NCBI GenBank assembly: GCA_001247695.2
Contig: LGRX02033400.1
Location: 1 to 64,000, forward strand
Length of the DNA: 64,000 nt
Reading direction: 5' to 3'
Source of the DNA: Cymbomonas tetramitiformis
Lineage: Eukaryota > Chlorophyta > Pyramimonadophyceae > Pyramimonadales > Pyramimonadaceae
This document shows, one piece after another, positions 11,790 to 22,051 of the stretch (its first letter is position 1; every line of letters starts with the position of its first letter). A model generated the notes under the pieces. The model saw nothing but the letters and a program-made list of their open reading frames with translations. It was not told the DNA's origin and made no database searches. Made by a program: the position numbers and the translations under genes.

Positions 11790-13164
11790 GCCTTTGACCC
11801 CACTGACGTTTGAATTCTGGAGCTTGTGGCCCATTTGAATTTTCAGTCCTAATGCAAAATTGATCCCTGCACTTCCCGCCATTTCAATATCGTTGCTGCT
11901 GGCATAATTTGAATGATGTAGCCTTTACTAGATTTCAATTCTAGTCGCATTTACTAGATCTGAATGCCATAGCCTCTAGGTGATTCGAAGTTTCAGCTCT
12001 TCTGAGCAATCCGATCATAGTGTAACATTAACTTCTATCAGTCTTGGATTCGTGATATTGGTCCTGTTTAGCACCAATATTGATTTAGCACCATATCACT
12101 GCCTTGTCGTCGCCATGTCACTGCCACCCAAACATCGTGTTGCCACCTCACTTCCACATGGTATTCAGCGGGTATCTTGACGCAAGCGAGCTTCCTGGTC
12201 TTTGTGTGCGGTTTAACTGCAGAGCTTGAGTTTCCTGTCTGCGATGGCGAGTCAAGCTTATTCTTGAGAGCGCGCTGCCTCACTTTATTGAGTGTTAGCC
12301 ATCTTCAAGGGCATGCTCAAAGCATGGCAAATGCGCGCATGACGTTTCTGTCTTCCCAATTACTATGCGAGTGTCCTAATGTAGCAGACATTTACAACCT
12401 GTGATTGACAACCGAAAACAACACGACTTCAAACACACAGTGCCACTCAGACCCGACGATAAATTAAAAAATTAAAGATAATGACATATCTTGTTATCAC
12501 CGCCCTCCCCCCCCATATGAGGGCCGATACGCCCCCCTATGCTCTTGTAGCCCCCAAATTTCTCGGCAAGAATCCCTAGTATCACCCCTCGTTTTAGACC
12601 GGAAACCTCCTCCCATTCTCGTCTTTCCCGTTTTAGGTTTCCACCAATCAAAATCCATCAGCGAAACGAGGATTGATGGAAACGAGGGATCGAGAGTTTA
12701 GGCCGAGAAACGACACGAGAACGACCGACACAGTGACACAGACCCGTCACGACAACTCCCAGGAATAGATGAACGTGTTTGAAAAAAAACCACTTAAATG
12801 ATGTCACTCGATTTCATTTTTAGCAATATATCCAGCTCCAGTTGTTCCATTTTTGGCTTCTGGGCGGGTTCTCAGATCGTCTAAGTTAGGGGGAAGTGTG
12901 GTCAGTGCGATAGCGGCAGGGGGATGTAAAAGCAGATTGCAGGTCGTTTGAGGCCAGAAATAGGACAACGAAAACAGGTAAACGATGATACCAAACAACC
13001 GCAATGAAACACGCGGGATGAATACAACGCTGCGTGCACCACTGTTGAGAAGGCTCCTGGTGTTAACGGGAAAGTTTTTTTCTCAACTGGAAGCGAATCT
13101 CTTCGGACCTTCCGATGTTCCCGATCTAAAAACATTGGTCGGCTCAGCTAATATAATTTAATAG
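11790..13164. other. No supported gene
   Basis: AT-rich sequence with degenerate short repeats (tttactagat variants, 11910-11975) and a C-rich run at 12507. I see no coding or RNA gene. Confidence 0.4.
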
Positions 13165-13288
13165 TTGGGCACCCCTACGCTAGTCCCCTACTCGTGTCAT
13201 TGTGGTGCATGTCACTGACATGCACCACAGTGACACCCTCGCCTGACACGAGTAGGGGACTAGCGTAGGCGTGACCAATGGGCCCAAC
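13165..13288. repeat. Inverted repeat (foldback), ~35-bp arms
   Basis: The arm 13165-13199 (gttgggc..cctactcgtgtca) is matched in reverse by 13244-13288, and a second inner pair (tggtgcatgtca / tgacatgcacca) closes the loop, so almost the whole segment could fold into one hairpin. Typical of a small foldback or MITE-like element. I see no target duplication. Confidence 0.8.
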
Positions 13289-13324
13289 TTACGACATGGT
13301 TTACAGCATGCCAGTTCCCACATC

Positions 13325-13423
13325 GATATCCATCGATGTAATTGCCCGCGTGCGGCAAAAGTCGATCTTTGGTCACCCTAGGACCAATAGAAACCCTCAG
13401 GAGCAATTACATCGATGGATATC
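13325..13423. repeat. Inverted repeat, 21-bp arms
   Basis: The arm at 13325-13345 (gatatccatcgatg..) recurs as its exact reverse complement at 13403-13423, with a 57-bp spacer. It directly follows the larger foldback. Confidence 0.85.
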
Positions 13424-13851
13424 ATGTGAAAGAAGTATCTTGAAACTGCTTCCGGCAATTTTCTCTTGGGTGACGTCGTGACGTACGAAAACAGATCACC
13501 ACCTCCAACATACTGCGCGCGCGGTGAAAAGTGTCCCTGTTAGATGGCAGTGCTAACCCAAGTCCATTCCGTTCCCAAAAAGGAGAACGATTCTGAACGA
13601 TGAGATAATATAAACTCCAGGAGAAGACTGCCAGAGTACCTTTCAATACTGTCGTCGGAGGCAGATTATTTAAGTGGCAAGGCAGGCGTGGGCAGAAGCG
13701 GAGCCACACAGAACGCTTGCACGAGCGACGGCCAGAGAGGGCAAGGATTCGGCGAACAAGAACGACACTGTATCAAAGCTATCGAGATAATATGTGTATC
13801 GCAAAAACTGTGCGGTCGTACAGAGACCTCCATGACAATCGCAAGCTTCGT

Positions 13852-14073
13852 GGGCGTGAGAATGAGCTCCTTGAAGCGAGTTATGCTTTCGTGCTGCAGC
13901 GCTTTATGGTTGACGATTTCCGCGTGCACAGTCTTGTCAATTCCTTTCTTCCTATCGACGAATTTCACTGCGAAGTTCAAGTTGGAAGGTTTGTGGAGAA
14001 ATAAATGCACATGGCCGAACGCTCCTTCTCCGAGTTCCTTCTGGGGAAGCCAGTCAGGCCCAAGGTCTTCCAT
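13852..14073 (-). pseudogene. SnRK2-like protein kinase, N-terminal exon only
   Basis: From ATG 14073 the minus strand encodes about 74 residues that match the N-lobe of a Ser/Thr kinase: Gly-rich loop LGEGAFGHVHL, the ATP-binding Lys in FAVKFVDR, and the C-helix VHAEIVNHKAL. The last part, ITRFKELILTPTKLAIVMEV, closely follows the plant SnRK2 signature (VRFKEVxLTPTHLAIVMEY). SnRK2 kinases act in osmotic-stress and nutrient signalling. After VMEV the frame turns into non-kinase sequence, and no catalytic loop (HRDLK) or DFG is found downstream before the hairpins at 13.2-13.4 kb. It is therefore a truncated copy, or its next exon lies outside recognisable range. Confidence 0.6.
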
Positions 14074-14722
14074 GTTTGAAATGTGTTTGAAGTTTTTAGG
14101 TATCTAGACGTAGAGGTCTGCTCAAGACTGCTCAAGACTGACTTGTGACGGTTTCCCAGAGTAAACAGTTTTCTTTTACGGTAGTTATCCCCGAACCGAA
14201 GGTGAGTGCTCTATGCTCAATGAATTTTGCTCAACTGCCAACTCGTCAAGGGAAGGGATCGCCGGGTTGAGTCCGCCGGGTTCGACAAACCGGTTTGTCA
14301 AAGAGAAAGAGGCGCGTCACGGCCGTAGGAACCGGTTTAGAGAACTGGCCGAGACCTTCACGAGTACTCCGATTGTGATGTGTTGTAATCGGGGTACCTT
14401 TTTGAACAAACCGGTTAGTGGAACCGGGCGATCCCTTGACGCGTGAGGCGCAGGCGTGACACAGTCTAGTACAAAGGGAAAAACGTCGACGACTTCAGCG
14501 CCCACCCTCTCCAAATAATTTTCCGCTTCCATTTTTCTTCTTGAAAAAATGGTAAGTGGATATATATTTTTCTTCTCCTTGTTTTAATTTCTCTTGTTGT
14601 AATTTCTCTTCTGTTTGATATGCGCCTTGCTCGCTCTCTGCGTTTTAGCAGAGAGAGTGAGTGCGCTACCTTTTTACAAACGAATCCCAGTTGGCGCTAA
14701 GAGCCACTGGAAGCCCCTTTAG

Positions 14723-15472
14723 GGGAGAAAAAACTTAACGATTACTGATCAACAAAAGTACGCTGACTTATCAACTGTAATTGCTAAAGATCTTCAGCTC
14801 ATCTGTGTTGCGCTTGCCATTGCGTTCTCCATTACTGCTTTAAACGTTCGCCTTAAAGGGCGAAGGGAATATGTGCCCATTCTTCTTTGCGCTGATATAT
14901 GGGTTGGGGGAAGGATCAATCAGTCAATTTCTCCAGAAAGCGTCTTGCGCACGAGCATTCTTGACAGCAGTGCAAAGGCGCGCTTGATCCTCTCAGGTTT
15001 CGCGTCATTAAAACTCTCCACCCTTCACCCTATGCCATCAGATAATTTAAACTGCGTCAACGAGTTTCCCCCTTCCAACTGCTGTTACCATTGTGTTGTG
15101 AGTAAAACAATTACGAGAGAACATCTCAAAAACAGATTGACGCCCCCTGTTTTGTTTGTACCTGAAAACAACCCTTCAACGAGCTGCTTGCTAATTGAAC
15201 TGCTTGAAAACTGTAAAATTTCGCACCTAGAGTGTGAAATTATAGCCGATCTTCACTCCTTTTTTCTTTTAGAGGCATTAGAAAGTGTTGACTCGAGTTG
15301 TGTACTTAATTGTTGCAATCGTTGTGTAAAGAGAGGAGGAAGCGCTCTGGTCACCTCTTCAAAGAATTTAAACCGCGACGACGAGCTGCGTTCCGTAATT
15401 TGCTGTTACCATTGCACAAAGGGAGGAACGTACACGAGTGTACACCTCATAAATGAGCCGTCGCACGAGTGA
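14723..15472 (+). CDS. Orphan Cys-rich protein with CC-x-H-C motifs
   Basis: Open frame of about 249 codons following a TAG and ending with TGA 15470; there is no ATG before about 15030, so it is either an exon (acceptor-like CCCTTTAG just before it) or uses a non-ATG start. It begins with a probable membrane helix (LQLICVALAIAFSITALNV). Three related Cys motifs follow: NCCYHCVVSK near residue 117, NCCNRCVKRG near 199 and ICCYHCTKGG near 227. Each is CC-x-(H/R)-C followed by a basic/Thr-rich stretch. I do not recognise the family. Confidence 0.4.
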   Translation, partial: GRKNLTITDQQKYADLSTVIAKDLQLICVALAIAFSITALNVRLKGRREYVPILLCADIWVGGRINQSISPESVLRTSILDSSAKARLILSGFASLKLSTLHPMPSDNLNCVNEFPPSNCCYHCVVSKTITREHLKNRLTPPVLFVPENNPSTSCLLIELLENCKISHLECEIIADLHSFFLLEALESVDSSCVLNCCNRCVKRGGSALVTSSKNLNRDDELRSVICCYHCTKGGTYTSVHLINEPSHE

Positions 15473-15559
15473 GAATGGCTTAAGTATGTGTCACAACTAT
15501 AATGGAATATTTCTATGATGTAATGTAATCGCTGTGGAATCGCAGGAATTTAAAAAATA

Positions 15560-16167
15560 CAACTTTTTTTCATTTTCCCAAAAAAATATTTTTTCAGGGT
15601 GAAATCGCCGAAAAACCGTTGTTTTTAGCTTGATTTGGTGTTCTACTCCATTACGCGGGTGAGGAGTGCAGCGATTCGTGGAATTGATGGGTTTCCGATG
15701 TCCGGTAATTAATCCTGATGGTCACCGCAATTTGAAATTTTGGATTTTTTTTTTTGGCTCAAATCGGCCGAAAATCACGGTTTTTTGCCTGTTTCGGCCT
15801 GTCGCGGGCCTGTTTTGGCGTTCTACGCCACTCGGCGCGTGTGGAGTGCACATATTCGTGGAAATGAGGGTTTTCACATATCACCTAAGCACTCCTGATG
15901 GGAATCGCAATTTGAAATTTTGGAAAAAAAATATTTTTTTGGCCCAAATTTCAACAGAAATCGATTTTTTTGCCTGTTTCGGCCAGTTGCGGGCCTGTTT
16001 TGGCGTTCTACGTCACTCGGCGCGTGTGGAGTGCACATATTCGTGGAAATGAGGGTTTTCACATATCACCTAAGCACTCCTGATGGGAATCGCAATTTGA
16101 AATTTTGGAGAAATTTTTTTTTTGGCCCAAATTTCAACAGAAATCGGTTTTTTGCCTGTTTCGGCCT
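15560..16167. repeat. ~185-bp satellite, three to four units
   Basis: Tandem units that share gttttggcgttctac, gtggagtgcacatattcg and atttgaaattttgg. The spacing between equivalent points is 178-185 bp. The array is cut near 16167 by the tRNA-like tandem array and one degenerate piece resumes at 21627. The same family occurs inverted at 34.2-34.95 kb. The short open frames in it are repeat shadows. Confidence 0.85.
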
Positions 16168-16231
16168 GTTTTTAACAAGAATTTTTCATTCTCACCCATT
16201 GGGGTTTTTTTAAATTATTTTTTTGGGAAAA

Positions 16232-16300
16232 GGCGCAACGGGAATCGAACCCTAGTCTCTCGGATTCATGACGAGTATGTTACCACTACACTATTGCGCC
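16232..16300 (-). tRNA. tRNA-like gene, copy 1
   Basis: On the minus strand: a 7-bp acceptor (GGCGCAA/TTGCGCC), an A box TAGTGTAGTGG, a B box GGTTCGATTCC and a TTTT terminator right after the 3' end. All three Pol III signals are intact. The cloverleaf is not standard: position 33 is A rather than U if the 7-nt loop CATGAAT is used (anticodon TGA), and the T stem is one base pair short. It is either an odd tRNA or a tRNA-derived Pol III gene. This copy lies on the other side of the LTR element from copies 2-6. Confidence 0.5.
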
Positions 16301-16345
16301 ATAATTGATGTTAATCATCCCCCCCACCCCATTTATATACATTAT

Positions 16346-16600
16346 TACCGGAATATCCTAGTTCACTAGATATCAGAGGGTCCCGAACTGTGTGGATAAA
16401 CTGTGATAAGATAATAAACCCTAAGCTAGATATACCCGGAACGGTCTCGCAACGGTCTCGGATACTAGCCTACCTGTGACACAGCGTGTGTCACAGCACG
16501 AACCTATAGATCAGTCAGCGGTCCAGTGTTGGTCCTAGGGGTCTGTCATAGGGGCCTGCACCGGGACTCCCAGTCAGGGCTGCCTATACAGATTCCAGCA
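16346..16600 (-). repeat. 3' LTR of the retroelement
   Basis: 255 bp, identical by eye to the copy at 19857-20111. It contains an internal inverted repeat TGTGACAC..GTGTCACA. The ATTAT duplication abuts it at 16341-16345. Confidence 0.88.
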
Positions 16601-16929
16601 CACCACCCCAGCACTGTGGGTGGTGACTGTCTAGGAGAGTCAGAATGTTAAGATAAGTTAGGGTAGGAGCTAGGGTGACAAACCTAACTGCTAATTCAAC
16701 TGTGCAATTCTGATACACAAATTGAAACCCTCTAGCCGGCACAAGTGCAGAAACATACAGGCATATAGGTCCTGCCAAACTACTGAAAGGCACTGTGTCA
16801 GCAAGTCAGATTGAAGAGTTCAAAGTTGTCAAAGCAAAAGCATAAACCAGATTGAAGACCGTGTTGAGGTCAAAGTACATCTCAGCACACCACCATGAAA
16901 GTGGTGTACTGCCAGAACCAGAAACATAA

Positions 16930-17965
16930 CTACTCGGGGTCAATGGCCAGAGGAGCACCGCCACCACAACGAGCACTGTAGTAGTCCGCCGTAGCACGGC
17001 GGAGTAACACAGGGCTGCCAAAGTGCAAGGTGTCGGTCACTGAGAAATCATTCGCCAGAGAATTTGACGGAGTCGGTGTTGTTGATTCGCCGATCACGGG
17101 AGGCTGCACCGCACCAGGGTGCTGCCAAGTGCTGCCCGAAGGTGGCGCCTCGTCACCCGAAGACGATGCCGGCGACAACGGAGGACCGCCCTGAAATAAG
17201 ATGCCAGGCGGCGGCGGCCCGGGATTCCACGGCACCGGAGCCATGTAGAGGCCCTGCCGCCGCTGCACCCGCCGGTGGCGACGAGGCGGGATGGCACATG
17301 GCACCGTGTCAAGCGGTGACTCCTCGCTCCTGCACAGCACAGGCTGCAGCGCAGCCCGACCCGATACCTGCACAGGGTCGACGTCGTTGGCCACCGTGTA
17401 GGTGGCTGCTCCTACTCCCATGACAGAGATCAAGAGAATGAAAGAGAGAAGGAAGGGCATCCCCCATAAGCCCGCGTGGGCGGGGAAGCCCCACGGAGGC
17501 TTTCCACAGCCGTAGCTGCGGGGAGCACCCTCACGCCAATCCTCCAGAGCACCACCAGAGCGAGGTGCTTGGGCTGCGGGCGTCGACGAGTGATTTGCCG
17601 AGATGGCCGAAGCCCGCGGCTTCACGACGAAGCTGCCGTCAGCGAGGTCCTCGTAATCGTCCGTGTCGTAACCCGTGAGATCAACCGGTCCGATGGCGGC
17701 GTGGTTCACGGTCTGAACGAACCCAGCGAACTCACCGTCCGCGTCCGCCGTGGTGGTCACCCGCGCCGATTGAAGTGGCGCGGGCTTCACATCTTCTCCC
17801 TGCGAGACAGGCATAGCAGGGGCCGGCACGGCGGATGCCGATGCCGCCGCACCACCTGCCGGAACCTGCTCCTCCGGTGTGGCCACCGCTGCGGCGGGCA
17901 CGCACACCAGAGCCGAAGCCCCCTGCCCGTTACCGGCAGGAGGCGGCAGGAGGCGGGAAAGATGC
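16930..17965 (-). CDS. Gag C-terminal part with transmembrane segment (frame-shifted)
   Basis: Continues the Gag protein in another frame. It begins with an Ala/Pro-rich stretch (VPAGGAAASASAVPAPAMPV), then DLTGYDTDDYEDLADGSFVV and YGCGKPPWGFP. A hydrophobic helix MPFLLSFILLISVMGVGA follows, and the end is Pro-rich (LAIDPE). The related fragment at 44.5-44.9 kb reads from the Gag frame into this frame without a break. Here the break comes from a perfect 10-bp tandem duplication (caggaggcgg twice at 17937-17956); counted without the second copy the frame is continuous and without a stop. The role of the membrane helix is unknown. Confidence 0.6.
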
Positions 17966-19705
17966 GTGAGTGTAATGCACCTGCGGGTTGGCCGCGGAGT
18001 GAACCTCCGCGGCAAGATCGTCGAGCCTGCGGAGAATGTCGTCCCCCTCGGAATCCGGCTGCTGCTCCACGGTGAAGCCGTAGGCGGACACGTCAATGCC
18101 GCCCACCGCTCCCGCACAAAGCACCGCGGGCGGCCCGTACGCGGCCGCCGCACGCGCGAAGGACTCCGCCCCGTCATCCGCTGCCTGCTGGAACAATGCA
18201 CACATGGCGAGCGCGTGCACCCCCTCTGCGTCCTCCTCGTCGATGGGAACGCAAAACGCCGCAGCAGAGGTGGGCGGGTGTTGGCGCCCGCCCAACGGGC
18301 AGTCGCGGTAAAAGTGATAGCTCTCACCTTTGCCCGCCTTCTTGCACCGACCGCAGAACGGCTTTGCCCGTTGATCGTCACGGTCGAACCCCACTGGTGG
18401 GGCCTTGTGGGTCCCCACACGGAATCCCCGCGGCTGCTGCCCCCGCTGCTGCTGCTGCCGCTGCTGCACCCGCTCCCGTTGTTGACGCACAACCGGAGCG
18501 GCCTCACCCCGCTGCCGCTGTACGAGCTCCGTCAGCTCCGTGATCTTCTGGAGCAGCGCATCGTACTCACTGCTGGAGAGGTGTGCGGAGACCCCGCCCG
18601 CACCAGAAGCTGCCTTCCCCCCGTCCGTCTGCGCCCAAGACCGATAAATCTCGACCACCAAGGAGCGAAGAGAAGCAAGGGACACGTGGGACAGGTCGGC
18701 AGCCATGGGATAGCGGACCTTTACCGCCGCGTAAAACACGGGGTCGAGGCGGGTGTAGAGAGACAATTTTCGTGTTGCCTCGGTCGGAGTCCAGTCTGAA
18801 GTCCTGTTATCCCGCACCAAACGCTGCTCCTTAGCCAAAATCGGCTGCGGGTCAACGTTTGCGGGATAACGTAAAGCCGCATGCTCCTCCTGTTGCGACT
18901 CCCGCAGCGCCACCGGCACAGAGCCCTTGATGATGTCGACAAGAGCACGTCGTCCATCTCGGTCAGTCGAGGAGTCGGTGCCAGTCAGCCAGACATACGC
19001 GTTGCTGTGCTTCTCCACCACGAGAGCCAGAACGTCGTACAGCAGTCCATTCACTCTGCTGACCACGGGCACCAGAGGGTCGTCGAGGTCAAAGGAACGC
19101 AGCTCCAGACCAGCAGACTGAAACTCCGTGCGTAGCTGCACCACCAGGTCGGACAGGAGGCCAGAGTCGTCCGTACCGCGAAAATGATGCTTCTTGTCAC
19201 CGAGAATATCCTCACGGATACTCTTGGCCCAAGCCCGATGCAGCCGTGCCTTGTAAATCTCGTCCACCAATTTGGACTGCTCCTGCAAATAACGTCTGAC
19301 GGCAACGTCCGCGTCCACGTTCGATGCAGGGTTAGGAGCGGGAACCACCGGCGTAGCAGCCGTCGGAGTGTTCCGCACCTCGTCGACCAACCTCAAAGAG
19401 GCATCGATGTCACTGTCCCTCGTGAGGGACTTCTTGGATCTCGTCGTCATACCCATCTCTGGAAAAGCCTGAGGGGAGGCGGTACGCTGCAGCACGTTTG
19501 GGTAGGGCCGCGGAGAAAATGCGACGTCACGGACACGGAACGAACGGTCGGGCCATGCTAGCGAGGGGCGAAGGAAGATGTCGTCGAAGTCAAAGGTGCT
19601 TAAGTCACCAGCCCAAAACACGGCAGCAGGCGGGATCAGAGCGAGCAGAGAACCGCGAATAGTGAACATTGCGACGACGAAACCCAATCCAAGCCGGCAC
19701 CCCAT
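17957..19705 (-). CDS. Gag protein, N-terminal and nucleocapsid part
   Basis: Starts about 150 bp inside the 5' LTR; an alternative start MGMTTRSKKS lies near 19455. The body has a basic N-terminus, long helices (VRRYLQEQSKLVDEIYKARL, LLYDVLALVVEKHSNAYVWL) like a capsid domain, a Gln/Arg-rich segment and then one zinc knuckle C-x2-C-x9-H-x4-C (CGRC..H..DC) around residues 440-460. This fits an LTR-retrotransposon Gag that packages RNA. It ends prematurely just after the 10-bp duplication described for the downstream part. No pol is encoded. Confidence 0.7.
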
Positions 19706-19856
19706 AGCTGCGGCCCAAGTCGCTCACCGCAAGCCGCTCATCTCAAAATCTCCACTAATGCCCAAACGCGCAAACGCGCACCACCTCTCCGAGCGGCCGT
19801 TTAGCCAATCATGGCCAAACTAGCAAGTGGAATAAAGCGTGGATGGGGCCACGACC

Positions 19857-20111
19857 TACCGGAATATCCTAGTTCACTAGATATCAGAGGGTCCCGAACT
19901 GTGTGGATAAACTGTGATAAGATAATAAACCCTAAGCTAGATATACCCGGAACGGTCTCGCAACGGTCTCGGATACTAGCCTACCTGTGACACAGCGTGT
20001 GTCACAGCACGAACCTATAGATCAGTCAGCGGTCCAGTGTTGGTCCTAGGGGTCTGTCATAGGGGCCTGCACCGGGACTCCCAGTCAGGGCTGCCTATAC
20101 AGATTCCAGCA
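19857..20111 (-). repeat. 5' LTR of the retroelement
   Basis: 255 bp, identical by eye to 16346-16600. The primer-binding site is not certain: about 5 bp inside the LTR the minus strand reads TGGCCCCATCC, which has the TGG expected opposite a tRNA CCA end, but the tRNA is not identified. Confidence 0.88.
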
Positions 20112-20302
20112 ATTATTTTTACAAGCGATCTATAAATTTAATTATAGACGATCCGGTACCTCTTTCGAGCCCGCTGGATCTGTAGTCGACGTCGAGGGCT
20201 ATCGTACGAAATACGTCCCAGTGACTGCCGCAACTCAAAGTTTTTAACAAGAATTTTTCATTCTCACCCATTGGGTTTTTTTTAATTATTTGTTTGGGAA
20301 AA

Positions 20303-20371
20303 GGCGCAACGGGAATCGAACCCTAGTCTCTCGGATTCATGACGAGTATGTTACCACTACACTATTGCGCC
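20303..20371 (-). tRNA. tRNA-like gene, copy 2
   Basis: Same sequence as copy 1, with intact A box, B box and TTTT terminator. Confidence 0.5.
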
Positions 20372-20599
20372 ATAATTGATGTTAATCATCCCCCCCACCC
20401 CATTTATATACATTATTTTTACAAGCGATCTATAAATTTAATTATAGACGATCCGGTACCTCTTTCGAGCCCGCTGGATCTGTAGTCGACGTCGAGGGCT
20501 ATCGTACGAAACACGTCCCAGTGACTGCCGCAACTCAAAGTTTTTAACAAGAATTTTTCATTCTCACCCATTGGGTTTTTAATTATTTTTTTGGGAAAA

Positions 20600-20668
20600 G
20601 GCGCAACGGGAATCGAACCCTAGTCTCTCGAATTCATGACGAGTATGTTACCACTACACTATTGCGCC
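20600..20668 (-). tRNA. tRNA-like gene, copy 3
   Basis: As copy 1, with one substitution in the anticodon-arm region (plus-strand ctctcgaattc instead of ctctcggattc). Confidence 0.5.
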
Positions 20669-20899
20669 ATATTTGATGTTAATCATCCCCCCCACCCCAT
20701 TTATATACATTATTTTTACAAGCGATCTATAAATTTAATTATAGACGATCCGGTACCTCTTTCGAGCCCGCTGGATCTGTAGTCGACGTCGAGGGCTATC
20801 GTACGAAATACGTCCCAGTGACTGCCGCAACTCAAAGTTTTTAACAAGAATTTTTCATTCTCACCCATTGGGTTTTTTTTAATTATTTGTTTGGGAAAA

Positions 20900-20968
20900 G
20901 GCGCAACGGGAATCGAACCCTAGTCTCTCGGATTCATGACGAGTATGTTACCACTACACTATTGCGCC
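20900..20968 (-). tRNA. tRNA-like gene, copy 4
   Basis: Identical to copy 2 by eye; Pol III boxes and terminator intact. Confidence 0.5.
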
Positions 20969-21199
20969 ATATTTGATGTTAATCATCCCCCCCACCCCAT
21001 TTATATACATTATTTTTACAAGCGATCTATAAATTTAATTATAGACGATCCGGTACCTCTTTCGAGCCCGCTGGATCTGTAGTCGACGTCGAGGGCTATC
21101 GTACGAAATACGTCCCAGTGACTGCCGCAACTCAAAGTTTTTAACAAGAATTTTTCATTCTCACCCATTGGGTTTTTTTTAATTATTTTTTTGGGAAAA

Positions 21200-21268
21200 G
21201 GCGCAACGGGAATCGAACCCTAGTCTCTCGGATTCATGACGAGTATGTTACCACTACACTATTGCGCC
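21200..21268 (-). tRNA. tRNA-like gene, copy 5
   Basis: Identical to copy 2 by eye; Pol III boxes and terminator intact. Confidence 0.5.
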
Positions 21269-21499
21269 ATAATTGATGTTAATCATCCCCCCCACCCCAT
21301 TTATATACATTATTTTTACAAGCGATCTATAAATTTAATTATAGACGATCCGGTACCTCTTTCGAGCCCGCTGGATCTGTAGTCGACGTCGAGGGCTATC
21401 GTACGAAATACGTCCCAGTGACTGCCGCAACTCAAAGTTTTTAACAAGAATTTTTCATTCTCACCCATTGGGTTTTTTTTAATTATTTTTTTGGGAAAA

Positions 21500-21568
21500 G
21501 GCGCAACGGGAATCGAACCCTAGTCTCTCGGATTCATGACGAGTATGTTACCACTACACTATTGCGCC
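21500..21568 (-). tRNA. tRNA-like gene, copy 6
   Basis: Identical to copy 2 by eye; last unit before the satellite resumes at about 21627. Confidence 0.5.
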
Positions 21569-21626
21569 ATAATTGATGTTAATCATCCCCCCCACCCCAT
21601 TTATATACATTATTTTTACAAGCGGC

Positions 21627-22050
21627 CTATTTTGGCGTTCTATATGTACGTATATTATATACTCATGCGTGCGAAGTGTGCATATTCGTGGTCTCCAGGC
21701 CTGTTTCAGTTGGAAATTTGTAATTGCATACGAGTTGCCATCACGAGGAACACAAGCCTGTCATTATCAAAACATGAATGTAATTTGTTATTTGGATAAC
21801 AATTTGCTGGAGCACAATGGAAGCGTGCTTTGGCCCATAACCTAACACTTTTCAGGAAACATTTGCATTTCTTTTGCTCTTCACATCTCATTGCCAATAG
21901 GCACACTGCATAGCATTTCAATAAAAATAGCTTTCTTTTTACATGCTTTTAAGTGTGTGAGAGAAAATCTCTTTTTGGAATATCTTCTCTAGGCTGATTC
22001 ACAGCTTCACATGCTTTTTAGGCTGATGCACAGGCTCCAATTTAACCATA
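21627..22050. other. Degenerate satellite piece, then nothing recognised
   Basis: The first 90 bp are a diverged 185-bp satellite unit (ttttggcgttcta, gtgtgcatattcgtgg). The rest is AT-rich without a recognised feature. Confidence 0.5.
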
Positions 22051-22051
22051 T

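Larger units (their letters stand above)
16346..20111 (-). mobile_element. Gag-only LTR retroelement (TR-GAG type)
   Basis: Two 255-bp LTRs (16346-16600 and 19857-20111) look identical by eye. In the coding orientation (minus) they begin TGCTGG and end CCGGTA. The element is flanked by the 5-bp direct repeat ATTAT (16341-16345 and 20112-20116), and the sequence around it is one unit of the tRNA-like array, so the empty site can be read from neighbouring units. A candidate polypurine tract GGGGTGGTG sits directly before the 3' LTR (16601-16609). The 3.3-kb interior encodes a Gag protein but no protease, reverse transcriptase or integrase, so it must be moved by another element. Identical LTRs imply recent insertion. 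Confidence 0.85.
20112..21626. repeat. ~300-bp tandem array, each unit with one tRNA-like gene
   Basis: Five nearly identical units of 297-300 bp (about 16168-16345 holds part of a sixth, on the far side of the LTR element). Each unit carries ttttacaagcgatctataaa, a conserved block (gatccggtacctctttcgag) and the tRNA-like gene. The array is bordered on both sides by pieces of the 185-bp satellite, so it arose inside one satellite unit. Confidence 0.9.

Noticed and set aside
13688..14107. Plus-strand frame over the kinase exon
   Set aside because: It is antisense to a clear kinase N-lobe and shows no domain.
16232..16300. Plain functional initiator or elongator tRNA-Met
   Set aside because: CAT appears in the anticodon arm, but only with a 9-nt loop; with a 7-nt loop position 33 is A and the T stem is short, so I keep it as tRNA-like.
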